The notes under the pieces are model-generated. The model did no database searches, was not told where the DNA came from, and worked only from the letters and a program-made list of their open reading frames with translations. From Liriodendron chinense (taxonomy: Eukaryota; Streptophyta; Magnoliopsida; Magnoliales; Magnoliaceae), in assembly GCA_003013855.2 (NCBI GenBank), contig ML058385.1, forward strand, positions 186,001 through 250,000: DNA of 64,000 bases. Direction: 5' to 3'. Positions 11,586 to 22,561 of this stretch are shown in pieces (the first letter of the stretch is position 1; the number at the start of each line of letters is the position of its first letter). A program made the position numbers and the translations under genes.

Positions 11586-11950
11586 TGTTGTTTGAGCTGT
11601 TTTGATTACAACAGCTTTCACCTCTTTAATTAGTCTAACTTATCATGTTTTTCATGGAGTTCTAAGACTAATGATGATGACTAAGGGTAAACCTAGTTGC
11701 TGCAAGTCATCTAAGAGGTTATGGTTTTGGGTAGGTACTAGGTTCGGGCTCACCAGGGCATCACTTTTACCTATTTCTTCTTTCTTGATGCAGCTGGTCC
11801 GTCTTGAGTCTTTGGTCTTCGTCTTCATTAAGCTCAACGACACTAAACTCACTAACCTAAGTAATTGACAAACAAGGTGCACTACTATGCCACAGAAAAG
11901 TGCACTGACAGGTTTAACTTCTATGGTTCATTTTTCTGTATTGGTACCTC

Positions 11951-13357
11951 TGTGGACTCTCGCCTCTCCGCACCCCCGACCCTCCCTTTTGGAAAAAGGG
12001 TGCGTGCGGGCGAATTGCCGTTTGTGCCACTGGCTCGCCTCATTCTCGAGGGCTTTTTCTCAGTTCTCATGTTAAGTTGGATACATTTGGATGAATTTGT
12101 ATAAGACCAGAGTCACCACTAGCTAGTTACTTCGAATCTACAGTCGGCTAGACCCCGTAGAAATGTTAAAGAAGGGAATCCGAAGATTCCTTCCTCTAAA
12201 ATGACTCCTTTTGATCTGCGGTCAGAGATTCGAGGTAAGGGATCACGGTTACAGGGTGGGAAGATGATAAGCACCCCACTCTGCCGGTGCCGAAGTACAG
12301 TCTCTACTTCACAGAATCGAACTAATACTTAAAAGTCTGATTTAATCCTCATACACTCTCATGAATGATATAATGCATGTATGTAGGTCTGAACAGTAAG
12401 AGTTTCTGATGGGCAGGTTTCCATTAACAAGCAAGCCCAGAGCATACGCTTGAACTGACAGGTGCTTTATGCGGGATGCATGCTATGTATTTGAATAATC
12501 AAAGTGTTTGCAGTGATATGATAAGCAGGGGGTTGGAAGAATAGTAAATGTTGCACTTATGCTGGATGCGAATGAGATGATGCTAGTAAAGAGTAGTGGA
12601 TGGACGGAGGTGTCGCAAGGGTTTGCTTCGAGTGGCTAGATCAGGACTTGGATAGCTGGGGAGAATTGGACCAGGGTCAGGCTGGGCTTGACCAGGGCTA
12701 GGCTCTTCTCACTCGTGCTCTCCTTGGTGGAGGAATGGACTAAAGGGGGTTGGAGATGGACTCAGAGCTCTCGGGCTGAAAGATGGGAAGTGGATGTTGT
12801 GAATGAGAAGGGACAGGGGTATTTATAGCTGCGAAGGATGGCAGATTGTGTAATAAGGCTTGGGCGGCCCTCAGGGTGCCGCCCGTATGGCCTCACTGCT
12901 CCATCTTCAGGGCGTACCGCCCCCGAACCTGAAGCAACAAAGCCCGAGGTTCGATGTTCGGACCTACTCCAAAGCTGTGGCTCGGAACCAGGTGAGTTGA
13001 CTTGGTTTGAAAGATGGATTGACATGGTGAGTTGACTGGGTTTGAAAGATGGATTGACATGGTGAGTTGACTGGGTGCAAGGGCTGAACTGACTCAGTGA
13101 GTTGACTCGGTGATTTCACTCAGCTGGTTGACTTACTGAGTTTGACATTTTTTGGAATTTTTTACTGGTTTTTCTTATGGGTGGTTTTTCAAGCTGATGC
13201 TTAGGGGTGAGTCGACTGGGTTCAGGCTTGAGTTGGGTTATGGATTAGGGCTTACAAGGGTGAGTTCGGCTGGGTTTGGACATGGAATTTGGGGGTATGG
13301 TCCTCCATTCATTCAGCTATCTCTACCAACATTGTAGCCGAAGGTGGGGTGTCTACA
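11951..13357 (-). mobile_element. solo LTR, Tat-like Ty3 (1407 bp), duplication ACCTC
   Basis: The plus strand runs TGTGGACTCTCGCC to GGGGTGTCTACA. ACCTC lies directly outside both ends (11946-11950 and 13358-13362). In the minus direction it starts TGTAGACACCCC, a common start for Tat-clade LTRs. It also has the conserved stretches GGTGCTTATCATCTTCCC and GGTGACTC seen in that clade. It does not resemble the LTR of element A or B, so it is a third Tat family. There is no internal region. Confidence 0.85.
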
Positions 13358-13777
13358 ACCTCATTCTGCTCTTCGATTGTTTTTTTACTCTTACAGAGTA
13401 AAACAATATTGGTATGTGCTCTTCACTTCCTGATACTTGAGATTTTCGAAGTCCTTTTATCTTTATGTTAGTGAATGATTCATAATATCGTGCATCTGCA
13501 AAAAATGATTCTACAATTGTGTATGATTTTTCACCTGCTGAAATCCTGTACTGTACACCTTTCTGACAATACTCGAAGCACTGATGCAAGGTGGAGGAAT
13601 GATTCTGTATCTATATATCCACGACTTCTCAAGCAACATATTGTATGTTGTTACTGCATTAATCACATGACAAGTTACCTTGGTAATCAAATTCTCAATT
13701 TCTAGCATCATAGTAATTGTGCCCAGTGCTTTCTGCTCGTCTTGATTGAATCCTTGTATCATCATAGACGCCGTCAC
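13358..13777 (-). pseudogene. retropepsin-like protease region of element A
   Basis: The minus frame from 13777 carries the hydrophobic protease stretch TCHVINAVTTYNMLLEKSWI, which fits the C-terminal half of Tat-clade aspartic proteases (usual pattern YNILLGRPWI). It continues in a shifted frame to 13358, where the solo LTR cut it. The frame is broken near 13590. No intact DTG or DSG box was identified. Confidence 0.6.
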
Positions 13778-13854
13778 TTATATCCCAGCTTAGAGAGCAT
13801 ACTTATTGGCATTAAATTTACAGTAGACCCATTATTTATCATGATGCGCTTTAC

Positions 13855-15273
13855 CTATCTGTCATTAATATATCCTGTAACCATAAGCTGTCGATTATGC
13901 TTCTTTTCGCCTAACATCATATCATCATTTGTGAAGGTTATTGTTGACATACAATAAGCTGCTTCGGCCTTTTCTGCCATTGCGTGCCAGCTCCTATCCT
14001 CATCCTTATTGATGTCCGTTGCTTCAATTTTTGTTATTAAGGCCTCTCGTACATGATCGTCGAGTAATGCTTGTATTAGGTCCTGCCGAAAGCTTTTGGA
14101 TAATTTTAGGGCATCATAAATGCTTAATCTTGCTGGAATTCTTTTCAGATGACTAACGACGTTGTATGTAACACTTGTCGTCGATGGTTCTTCTGGTCGC
14201 GACAATTTTCCAGCTCATTCACCAACCCTCTCTCGATTAGATGTCTGATCAAGAATATCTCTTTGCAATTCTTTCTGAGGTTCCTGTCGTAGTTGTTTTC
14301 CTGACCTCAATGTTATTATATTACTTTCCACTCTTTGTCGTTAATCGAGCTATTGGCATTCTTTGATGTTTCTGCGACTTGGATCATTGTGTCGCTGCAC
14401 AATTCATGAAACTGAAGCAGCAATATTTTCAACAGCTGTTGGAAGCTTCGTGAGATTTCTTGGTTTTTTGGTATTAGTTGTTCTTTGAGTACAATCGCTT
14501 AAATGCATTCTCTCATCATAATATCTTCGGTCAGAGGTAATGTGGAACTGCAAGCCCGTACATTCCACCATTGACGTACGAAGTCCAATACATCTTTGCC
14601 ATGAAGTTGCGATGTCTTTCGGAGTAATTCTTTTGATATTCTTGCATCATATCTATAAAACCACATTACGAACCTTTCTTTCATATCCTGCCAACCCACA
14701 ACTATTCTCTTTGACAGAGTGAAATCCAGGCCATGGCGCTGCCTGAGGTGGCCAGTGAATATACAAAGTTTCGTAGTAAATATTCCTGAGAAACGTTACC
14801 TCTAAAATAAGAGACCTTTTCATAATTTACCAAATGCTCTATTGGTGATTGGATCCCTCCTTTGAAGAGTGTAAATTTAAGGAAACCTGGAATCCATTCT
14901 TCTTTGCGGGAAGTTGTGTATTGCAATGGATTGGTCCGAGCAGCGTTTAGCATTTGTTTGACTTTATCGGCATGCAAGTTGCTGAAGAAATATTCCACTT
15001 CTCGCTTTGTGTTTATTTCGGGCCCCATTATTGCGGCCTCTTTATCAGATTGAACATAGTATACGGTTTATATGTGTTTACGGCCTTCATTCCCATACTT
15101 TCGGCACATGACCCAGCTATCTCTATCTCTGTATGTTCAAGCAATTTGTACGAGCTTGTTATTGCATTTCTCCACTTCATAGTATACTGGTATGGATATT
15201 CTCTTGGAATCATTTCCCACCTTATCAGCTCTGTCAGAGGAACTGCCGTTCGTGGTATCCAGAATCTTAACAT
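13855..15273 (-). pseudogene. second gag-like domain of element A
   Basis: Successive minus frames (15273-15028, 15028-14702, 14699-14499, 14205-13855) carry gag-core features. One piece has SPIEHLVNYE, followed by AMAWISLCQRE and then WQDMKERFVMWFYRYDAR, the usual order of a plant Ty3 gag core. Stops and shifts separate the pieces. It lies downstream of another gag core and a zinc-binding motif, so the element seems to have two gag-type domains. Confidence 0.6.
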
Positions 15274-15325
15274 GAATAGTTCACGAAACTATTCCCATGT
15301 CGATGCTTCTGGTAGGATTCCTGAT

Positions 15326-15900
15326 TCATACCATTCTTCGACTGGTCATATCAATGTGGCCTTGAACTGCTTTATCATCTGCTTTATTGATTATTTGGTG
15401 ATCACAATATTTCTCATACCAGAGCAAATGATCGAGAAGCGAATCGTGTATCGAAAATAATGTTATCTCAATGTTTGAGATCTTACGTGGTTTGCGACAG
15501 CTTGGCAGTCGACGGGCTTTTACCTTTAACATGGCACTGATTCTTTTCTGTTTTTGACTTTCTTCTGATGTGGCAGTTACGGTTGTGCATTGTGCACACT
15601 GTGTTTCCTGTTCCTCAACTTCCGACTGAATCGTCTTGAGAGGAGTACTGAAGATGATTCCTACCGTTGTTTCATGCTTACCACGGACACGACATTTGTA
15701 ATTGCTTTCTTCCCTCTGTCTCTTTCCTTCCCAACGACTATTTTTCCTCCGTCGACCATTCTTTGGAGAATAGCCTTGATAGAGTAACATCTATGAATAG
15801 GATGTCCTATCATGCGATGATAGTGGCAATAATATGTCTTCTATTTTATCTGCTTCTTCTGGCCGTTTTAATGGCGGTAATTCGATGGTTCCTGCTGTGA
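15326..15900 (-). pseudogene. zinc-binding linker of element A gag
   Basis: Around 15835-15780 the minus strand reads YCHYHRMIGHPIHRCY, a Cys/His motif used by Tat gag proteins in place of the CCHC knuckle. Basic sequence follows. The frame is broken into overlapping pieces. Confidence 0.55.
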
Positions 15901-16029
15901 CCAATTGATTCATCATAGGGACAATATCCTCATTTGAGAAAGAGTAATCTTCTCGACGGTTAAATCGTCGATATCTTTTGTCATCTAGCTCATTGGCAGA
16001 ATAGCTTTGCCTTTCTCTTCTGTTGTCTC

Positions 16030-17540
16030 TTAGTTTACCCTGAATTTTTCTTTGCTCTTACCCTTATCTGCGACATTTGCTGAAGACTTGCTAGCGATTC
16101 GCCTTGTTGATTTTGTACGAAATGCGGGTACCTTCTTAATCATATTTTCTAGAGCGTGAGTTCTTGTAGCTAATTCTTGGAATGTGTGTATTTTCGTTCC
16201 TGTAAGTACGAAAGCAATTTCTGGTTCCATGCATCCAATGCACATTTCCACCTGTTTAGCTTCTCCGGAGAGATATTTGCATGACGTGCGTAATGTTCTC
16301 CAGTGCGTAATAAATTTGTCGACAGATTTCGATTCCCTCTGTCGTACGGCTGTCAGTTCCGTCAAACTCACTTCTCTTTCAGTCGAAAAGGAGCTCGTAA
16401 AAAAAGCTTCCTGCATTTGTTCCTAGGTGCGTACAGTTCCTGGAGCTAAGGTTATGTACCATTTGAATGTTTTTCCGATCAGAGTTATGCCGAATAATCG
16501 TAAGTAGTTTTGTGGCACGACAGCATAGCTTCCTAATGTAGTGATGAAATGCATCATATGTTCTTCTGGTAAACCTTTCCCATTAAACTTCTAAAACTCT
16601 GGGCATTTAAAGACTACTAGGAAAGGAATATCATTAACTTCTCTTGGATACGGTGTTTTATACTGAAAGAGTTCTTTATGTATTCTTTCTTCTTCTGATC
16701 GGACAGTTTCAGTACTAATCTGTCGTATTTCCACTGTTGCTATTTTGGTGTTTGTCATTGAGATAGATCCATATGACATGGCCTAAGGAGGTTGTGACCT
16801 TTCGGCTAGATGTTCCACATTTTTTGTGGGGGCCACATTTTGAGGAGCAACATTCTGGGATACCGTGCGGGCTATTATAGATAAAGCCTCTCACATATTC
16901 CTACACTCCTCAATTATGATTGCTTGTGTTCGTGCCATTTCTTCGAAACGCATTTCCATTAATTATCCGGCCTGACTTGTTTCGGCTACAAGGACAGAAG
17001 CTCTCCTTCTAGATGTTCCTGACCCTGAGTATGTAAACGAGGCGGTAGTCGAAGGGGTGAGTGATACTAAACTTCTTCTCAACTCGTGACCATTACATCA
17101 CGAGGAGTTGATAGATTCAGTATGTTCCGGTTGTTTCGATGTAGTTCCAGTCGAACTTCCTTTTAAGTTTTCTGTCGGAGAAAGCTGATATTACATAATG
17201 GTTTGACTTACTCGTCTTTGCATGGCAAAGAGTGCAGGAAGTGCAGGAAAGTCTTTTTCGACAAAATATGTTTCTTCTTCTCCTGGATATAGGGATGGAG
17301 GGGTCATGGCCGGGACTTGTCTGGCCATGCTTCGTGTAACGGGTCTTTGGCAGGTTCGAGAGTAAGGCCCTTGGGTTGTAGTTTTGGTAAGAGCTTTGGA
17401 TGATCTCTGCTTTCTTTTCGACTGTACCATCATCCATCCACCTTCGTCTTCTGCAACGATCGGTGAAGCGGAAATCACCATAATATTCGCTTTGGTTGCT
17501 TTGTTCTGGGTTGTCTTCATCTGGTATTTCGTCTTATACC
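16030..17540 (-). pseudogene. first gag domain of element A
   Basis: The piece at 17520-17191 is an N-terminal basic region. After a gap, 16600-16030 carries a gag core including FKWYITLAPGT near 16470 and FSTEREVSLTELTAVRQRES near 16380. One stop (where family members have tryptophan) separates the two halves of the core. The tail is lysine-rich. Several frameshifts precede it (17190-16620). Confidence 0.65.
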
Positions 17541-17830
17541 TTGATTGTTGTAAGAGACAGTAAATCCTCCTCCCATCATGAAATCGAAAATGATTTTGTG
17601 AGCTGGAAAAGCCATTAAGAGTATCTTATTGAAGTCTTTAATGTACCTGACATTTGAAAATAATGATAATTAATCATCTGTAAAATATATATACAATTTA
17701 TTCTAAAGATAAAGGGTGAAATGTTTCCGTTGAGAGTTGCCATTTTGGCGCCATAAAGCGCTAAAAGATGACTAATGCTTTTCTTATAGTCTCTTATCAA
17801 TATTAGAACGTAACTCTTATAAAATCCTTA

Positions 17831-17848
17831 TCCCCAGCAGAGTCGCCA
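17831..17848 (-). other. primer-binding site of element A
   Basis: The minus strand reads TGGCGACTCTGCTGGGGA, the standard Tat-clade primer site, three bases after the LTR ends in ACA. It fixes the inner LTR boundary at 17852. Confidence 0.8.
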
Positions 17849-18221
17849 TTTTGTTTACATAACAAAATTGCCTTTGTGTTTATAGGGGAAAACAAGAGTC
17901 ATGTTCCAATATTAAACAAGAGAGACAGAAAAGCATTCATCACTTCATTTTATTCATTTAACGAATTCTTCGAACATTCCATATTTACATCATCCCTTGA
18001 TTCTAGAATAGATTGTACATTATAAAAATGAAGAATATTCAGAAAGTAATTTCGGTAGAGCTTTGCTTCGGGCTTCTCTCATCTTGTCTAAATGACAAGG
18101 AACAACTGGCTAATGCATTCAAGACTGTTCTTCTTCTCATGAGTAAGGCGAATCAATCAGATTAGACTTTGTTCCTTTGCAATCTTCATAAAACTCCATG
18201 GCATAGTAGTATCACCCAGCA

Positions 18222-18465
18222 CATCTACCACTTTTAAGGATTGTATCAAATACATTCAACCTGAAGGGAGAGAAAAGGGGCTTCTGCTTCAAAAGAATCA
18301 TCTACACAAATCATCTACTTACGGGAATTGTAAAAGTACGCTCAACCCAAAGGGAGAAAGATAGTTCTTCTACTTAAAGAACATCATCTACACAAATCAT
18401 CCACTTATAGGGATTGTACAAAGTACACTCAACCCGAAGGGAGAAAGGTAGGTCTTCTGTATAAA
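18222..18465. repeat. tandem repeat, about 95-bp unit, about 2.5 copies
   Basis: Units share 'tcaacc(c)gaagggagaaa' and 'atctacacaaatcatc'. The array lies within the LTR of element A. Confidence 0.75.
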
Positions 18466-18523
18466 GGAACAAAGTCTCTAGTCTGGATTGCTCTCTCTGC
18501 ATCATTCATCTTTGCCACGATCT

Positions 18524-19047
18524 CAGCTTTCAATGTCCTCTCATGATTGGAAAGGAAACAAAAATTCAGAAGCTTTTGTACATCTTTCACAAAAGTGAGA
18601 ACAAATAGCTTCTGGAGAGCTTTATGCAAGCCACATCAAGTTTAGAAGCTTGCCTGCAGTCCCAGCTTTCAATGTTCTTTTACGATTAGAAGCTTTTGTA
18701 TATCTTTCACAAAAGTGAGAACGAACAGCTTCTGGAGAGCTTTATGCAACCAATGGCAAGTTCAGAAGCTTGTCACGGTCCCAGCTTTCAATGTTCTTTT
18801 ATGATTGGAAAGGAAACAAAAGTTGAGAAGCTTTTGTACATCGTTCACAAAAGAACAAACAGCTTCTGGAGAGCTTTATGCAACCCATGGCAAGTACAGA
18901 AGCTTGCGATGGTCCTAGCTTTCAATGTTCTTTCACAATTGGAAGGGAAACAAAAGTTCAGAAGCTTTTGTACATCCTTCACAAAAATGAGAACAAACAT
19001 TTTTTGAGGAGCTTTACATGACCCGCGGCAAGTTCAGAAGCTTACTG
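18524..19047. repeat. tandem repeat, 119-139-bp unit, about 4 copies
   Basis: Units start at 18524, 18663, 18782 and 18916 with CAGCTTTCAATGTYCTYT. Each contains 'cagaagcttttgta', 'ttcacaaaa' and 'gagctttatgcaa'. They are diverged from each other and lie within the LTR. Confidence 0.85.
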
Positions 19048-19174
19048 CGGTCCGTGGAAAGCACCTTCCTAGTTGACTCTCTCAGATCTTCATTCTCTCC
19101 TCTATATCTTCTTTACTAGCTCCAAAATAAGCCTTCAAAGCCAACTTTTCTGCCTTCAATGTCTCCTTAAGCGA

Positions 19175-19315
19175 TGGCCTGAAATTGTTGGGAAACTGCT
19201 TGAAACGAAATTGTTGGGAAACTGCTTAAAACAATGGCATGAAACTGTTGGAAAACTGCTTTAAAATGACGGCCTGAAACTATCAGGAAACTGCTCGGGA
19301 AACTGCTTGCTGCGT
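19175..19315. repeat. short tandem repeat built on GGGAAACTGCTT
   Basis: Five variants of 'ttgttgggaaactgctt' occur within 140 bp, with irregular 25-50-bp spacing. Confidence 0.7.
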
Positions 19316-19553
19316 CCGTGGGTCACGGCATGCGCGACGGCTTTGAACCGTCGAGAAATCCCCTCGACCTGTAACTTCTTCAATCTTCGTTCTTTATTCC
19401 GGCAGTATCTACCTCTCATTCATCTTCAATCCTTGGAGTCCACACATTGTGCGTTCAACCCAAGGAGAATGGAGAACTCTAGGTCCGCCATGTACTTATG
19501 AAATCCTCCAAAGCTATGAACTTCAGAAGTAGCAAATGAGGACCCGTAGGGTG

Positions 19554-19562
19554 TATTTATAG
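19554..19562 (-). promoter_or_regulatory. TATA box of element A LTR
   Basis: The minus strand reads CCTATAAATACACCC. It is upstream of the tandem arrays, which would then fall in the transcribed part of the LTR. Confidence 0.45.
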
Positions 19563-19827
19563 GCAAAGGGAGTCATTTTCGCGTAAAGCACTTCAAATCT
19601 GGCATCAGCTTGCCGCGGGTCGTGTAAAGTCAGTAACCTTATCACTTTCTTTTGTTAACCTCATCATATCTGCTCATTTCTTCTGAACCTCATCATTTTC
19701 TTCTACAAACCTCATCATATCTGCTCCATTTCTTCTGAATTTTATTTCTTTCTTTTCTCCTTCATTCCAAACCTCAATAAATGCCTCAATCTTCTTTTCC
19801 TTAGCATTTTTCTATGCCTCAAAAAAA

Positions 19828-19879
19828 CGTACTCTTAGGACCTTTGAAAGTCAATTCATATGTTTGAAGAGATCCAACT
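19828..19879 (-). pseudogene. Sirevirus gag micro-fragment, left of the 23.6-kb insertion
   Basis: 19843-19879 matches element C gag at 62498-62534 in 35 of 37 positions without gaps, and weaker similarity reaches 19828. It ends exactly at CAACT (19875-19879). The next base starts unrelated sequence. The other part of this gag resumes at 43470. Confidence 0.8.
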
Positions 19880-20654
19880 TATGCGACCCCGGTCCCTTGT
19901 GTGCTACTTTCAAGGTGAATTGCGCATTGTCTGGTGGAGTCGGCAACCGAAAACGCTTATATGTGTCCCAATACACTTCCAAATGGCCAATAGTCGTAGC
20001 TTCTGAAACCACAGCCATGTCGATCGTATCGTCGCTCCAATCGCAGTGATACCTCTTGTGCGTCGATTCGATGCCTAAAACCATTAATGGGCCTAAACCT
20101 TTCTTACTTGGCCTGAATTTTTCTAATGGGCTTAGGCCCACATCCATAGCCTAAATCCACTTATGGACATCTAACAACTAAAGGACAAAGTTATACATGC
20201 GTCCATGCACTAGAGTCCAAGATAAGGATTCACCATCCACATGGAGACAAAAATTCTTCATGCTTCTTACAACAAATCATGGTGATGCCACATCACCATC
20301 CACCACCTCACCTTCACCCAATGCATGTCAAGATTTCATCCACATTATCATCCACCTCATCACCTCTCCACCAATGAGAATTCCTTATTATGCCATGTAG
20401 ACAATCCACGACATCACACTCTCCCAAATGCAATCATGACATTCCAAGCAAGATTGGTCAAGGCCTTATCCTTATGGGACAACTCATGTGTGTTTATCAT
20501 CCACATCACCCCATTTGAACCAATAACATGGCCCCTAGAAGCCACATCATCTTCCACCTAAGCATTACCTCCCATTTGAACCAATGCATGTCCAACTATG
20601 TGCCAAGTCACCCTCATCTATGTACTTATAGCAGCCACTCTCTACTCTCTCATA
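19880..20654. other. left flank of the composite insertion, no gene recognised
   Basis: There is a 98-codon minus frame at 20147-19851 that crosses the insertion boundary and resembles nothing I know. The rest has short direct motifs such as 'ccacctcatcacc' but no coding signal. Confidence 0.4.
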
Positions 20655-20935
20655 CACCACCAAAACCGCGAAAAAAATTAAGTCCGTCGTTTAATAGAGA
20701 TTAACGACGAACTTTGTCCGTCGCATGGTCACTCTAATTTCTCGTTAATTTTAAACGACGAACCAAATCCGTCGGCAAATTACGACGGATCTTATTCGTC
20801 GTAAAACTTAAATAAGCACCCCATTCTGTGCGTCGTCTTAAACTATAACGACGGGTTAAGTTCGTCGGTATTCTTAAGGAATACTATTTGTTGCGTATTA
20901 GCGACGGATTAAGTCCATGGTTAATTTTCATATGT
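20655..20935 (+). repeat. left terminal and subterminal repeats of the CACTA element
   Basis: At least eight copies in both orientations of the core CGACGRA / TYCGTCG, for example 'acgacggatcttattcgtcg' near 20788. Arrays of this kind bind the transposase in En/Spm elements. Confidence 0.75.
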
Positions 20936-21294
20936 TTAAAAAATAAATCAGGATGCACATTGCATTTTTGAAGTTCTTATTCAATACAAGAACTCTTAAA
21001 CAAATAAAATAGAACTAACTTTTTCAAGTCACACGTCCAACATTTCTAAGTTAGCTCTATCTTCATAGAAACATTCAAGTGGGAGGCTAGTTTCTCGTCT
21101 TTCAGCTTCTAACTCGAGATTAATCTACATGTAACCAGAAACAAAAACCTTCCATGTAAAATCACAATTCAAAATAGCTTATTTCCATATGAAATCCAAA
21201 ACACTTTCAAATAAATTGGCAACAATTTCGTAAAAATTGGTGACCCAAGTAACTGAATCTTCTAAGCCAAGAATCCCCTGCAAACTTGTAATTC

Positions 21295-21445
21295 AAACCA
21301 CAATTTTGTTCAATTCCACAGAAAATAATAGTTAAACCACAATTTCGTTCAATTCCAAAGAAAATAGTATAAACTATAATCCCGTTCAATTCCACAGAAA
21401 ATAGTCTAGTAAAGTGGAATGACCAAACTGTAATTTTCGTCAATT
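21295..21445. repeat. tandem repeat, about 38-bp unit, about 4 copies
   Basis: Units read roughly AAACCACAATTTCGTTCAAT followed by TCCACAGAAAATAGT. The fourth is degenerate. The short minus frame across them is only the repeat translated. Confidence 0.8.
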
Positions 21446-22444
21446 CCGCTAACTTTTGCACCCAAATACAGCCAAGAACCCTGTTCATAGTTGAGTTTTT
21501 CAGTACTTGATTGACCTACATGTGCTATTAAATGACATTTCCAACCATTATTTCAATTCTTTAAATTATTAGTCCTGGTAGGTTTTTTGCTTTGGCTTTT
21601 ACTTCATTGGTTTTTTACTATCTCCAAGTTCAATCTCTCCCATGTCTATCTCATTCCAATTGATCAGGATCAAGGCCAGGGTGCACATTCATGTTAGCAG
21701 TTCCCCTTTGATGAGGGGAAAAAAGGATACTAGAGCCAAGGAGAGAGATATATCCTCAGGAAAAAATAAAACAAATACAAATCTAAATGGATTTCAAAAG
21801 AAAAAAAAAGAAAAAAAAAAGAAAAAAAGAAAAAAAATCAATTACCTTGGATAGTGAAAAGGACCCGTTCTCTTTGCATCTAAAGGGACATGATCTCTCT
21901 CCTTATACTTGTGATATGACCTGTCTGCTTCAACCTTTGTACATCTAAAAAAATTAGTGACATTTAGGTGACTTCATTTTAGATAGCTTTGAGACATGCC
22001 TAGACTCCAACCAGAAGTTGCAAGACTAATTTATGCCAGTCTCATCCATTGTACACATGGTCGACCGAAGATGTCAGATTTTACTCCAATGACAAACTAC
22101 GTTATTTTGGTATTTTGGCCGACTGATGGCGTGGTTTCGGACGACAGACGTTTCAATCGATCGACCAATAGGGTCAACTGACAGACTCCTAGTTTTACTT
22201 TTCAACTTAAGATGTATATACTCGTTTGGTGTATCTTTTCAAGGACCGTTTGCATATTAAAAATATAGCGGTATATTTGATGTAAAAGAATAAAGTTTAA
22301 CATGACATATAGAGATGAACTGACAAGCATTTGTAGTCAAGCAAGGTTAGAATTTCAGTTCAACTAGAGAGGAAAACAAGATAGATTCCAAAATTTCAGC
22401 TTACCTCAATTCCCATGTTATAAAAAGGAGACAAAACCTCCAAC

Positions 22445-22561
22445 TCAAGGGCTTGTGAACTCGTATTCTGGTGCTTCTGGATCATAGGAACCTTCAACGA
22501 CCTTGCCAATCTCTTCTTCTGTAACACAAGAAGCAGAACCTGAAAGCTTGTCTGCATGCCA
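22445..22561 (-). pseudogene. possible 3'-terminal exon of a captured host gene
   Basis: The minus strand has a good plant acceptor (ATCATTTTTTTCAG) ending at 22562. A 38-codon open stretch then begins W-H-A-D-K and ends EYEFTSP before TGA at 22447-22445. The content is acidic and resembles a coding tail. I do not recognise the family. A second exon-like stretch with an acceptor-like TTTGTTAG lies at 23212-23146. The two cannot be joined in phase directly, so either an exon between them is missing or one of the two is wrong. Confidence 0.25.

Larger units (their letters stand above)
9863..11910 (-). mobile_element. solo LTR, Sirevirus-like copia (2048 bp), duplication GGTTT
   Basis: The ends are TGAAATTGCG and AGTGCACTGACA. 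GGTTT occurs immediately outside both (9858-9862 and 11911-11915). In the sense (minus) direction the LTR begins TGTCAGTGCAC, much like TGTAAGTGC of element C. It also shares with C a long G-tract near its outer end (9952-9991), 'tgtggttcg'-type spacer text and a palindrome array (11307-11585). There is no internal region or primer site, so it is a solo LTR left by unequal recombination inside element A. Confidence 0.85.
17852..19820 (-). repeat. 5' LTR of element A (outer end approximate)
   Basis: It begins TGTTTACATAACA on the plus strand next to the primer site. It contains three tandem arrays and a TATA box on the minus strand at 19562-19554. The outer end is set near 19820 because recognisable Sirevirus gag sequence starts at 19828. 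No second LTR copy is available to confirm this. Confidence 0.55.
8106..19826 (-). mobile_element. Tat-like Ty3 element A: old, internally deleted, carrying two solo LTRs
   Basis: Minus-strand order: LTR (about 19820 to 17852), primer-binding site, long gag region, protease, linker, then integrase directly, ending near 8930 with a non-coding tail to 8106. Two solo LTRs (11951-13357 and 9863-11910) interrupt the protease-to-linker stretch. Removing each with one copy of its target duplication restores continuity of the linker sequence. Compared with relative D at 50838-54839, the RT and RNase H block is missing. Frames are broken throughout. No 3' LTR is recognised; the tail meets the Tekay-like LTR at 8105. 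The outer right boundary near 19820 is approximate. Confidence 0.75.

Noticed and set aside
12762..13035. Opposed 87- and 65-codon frames
   Set aside because: Both are inside the Tat solo LTR, and the GC-rich stretch is stop-poor on both strands.
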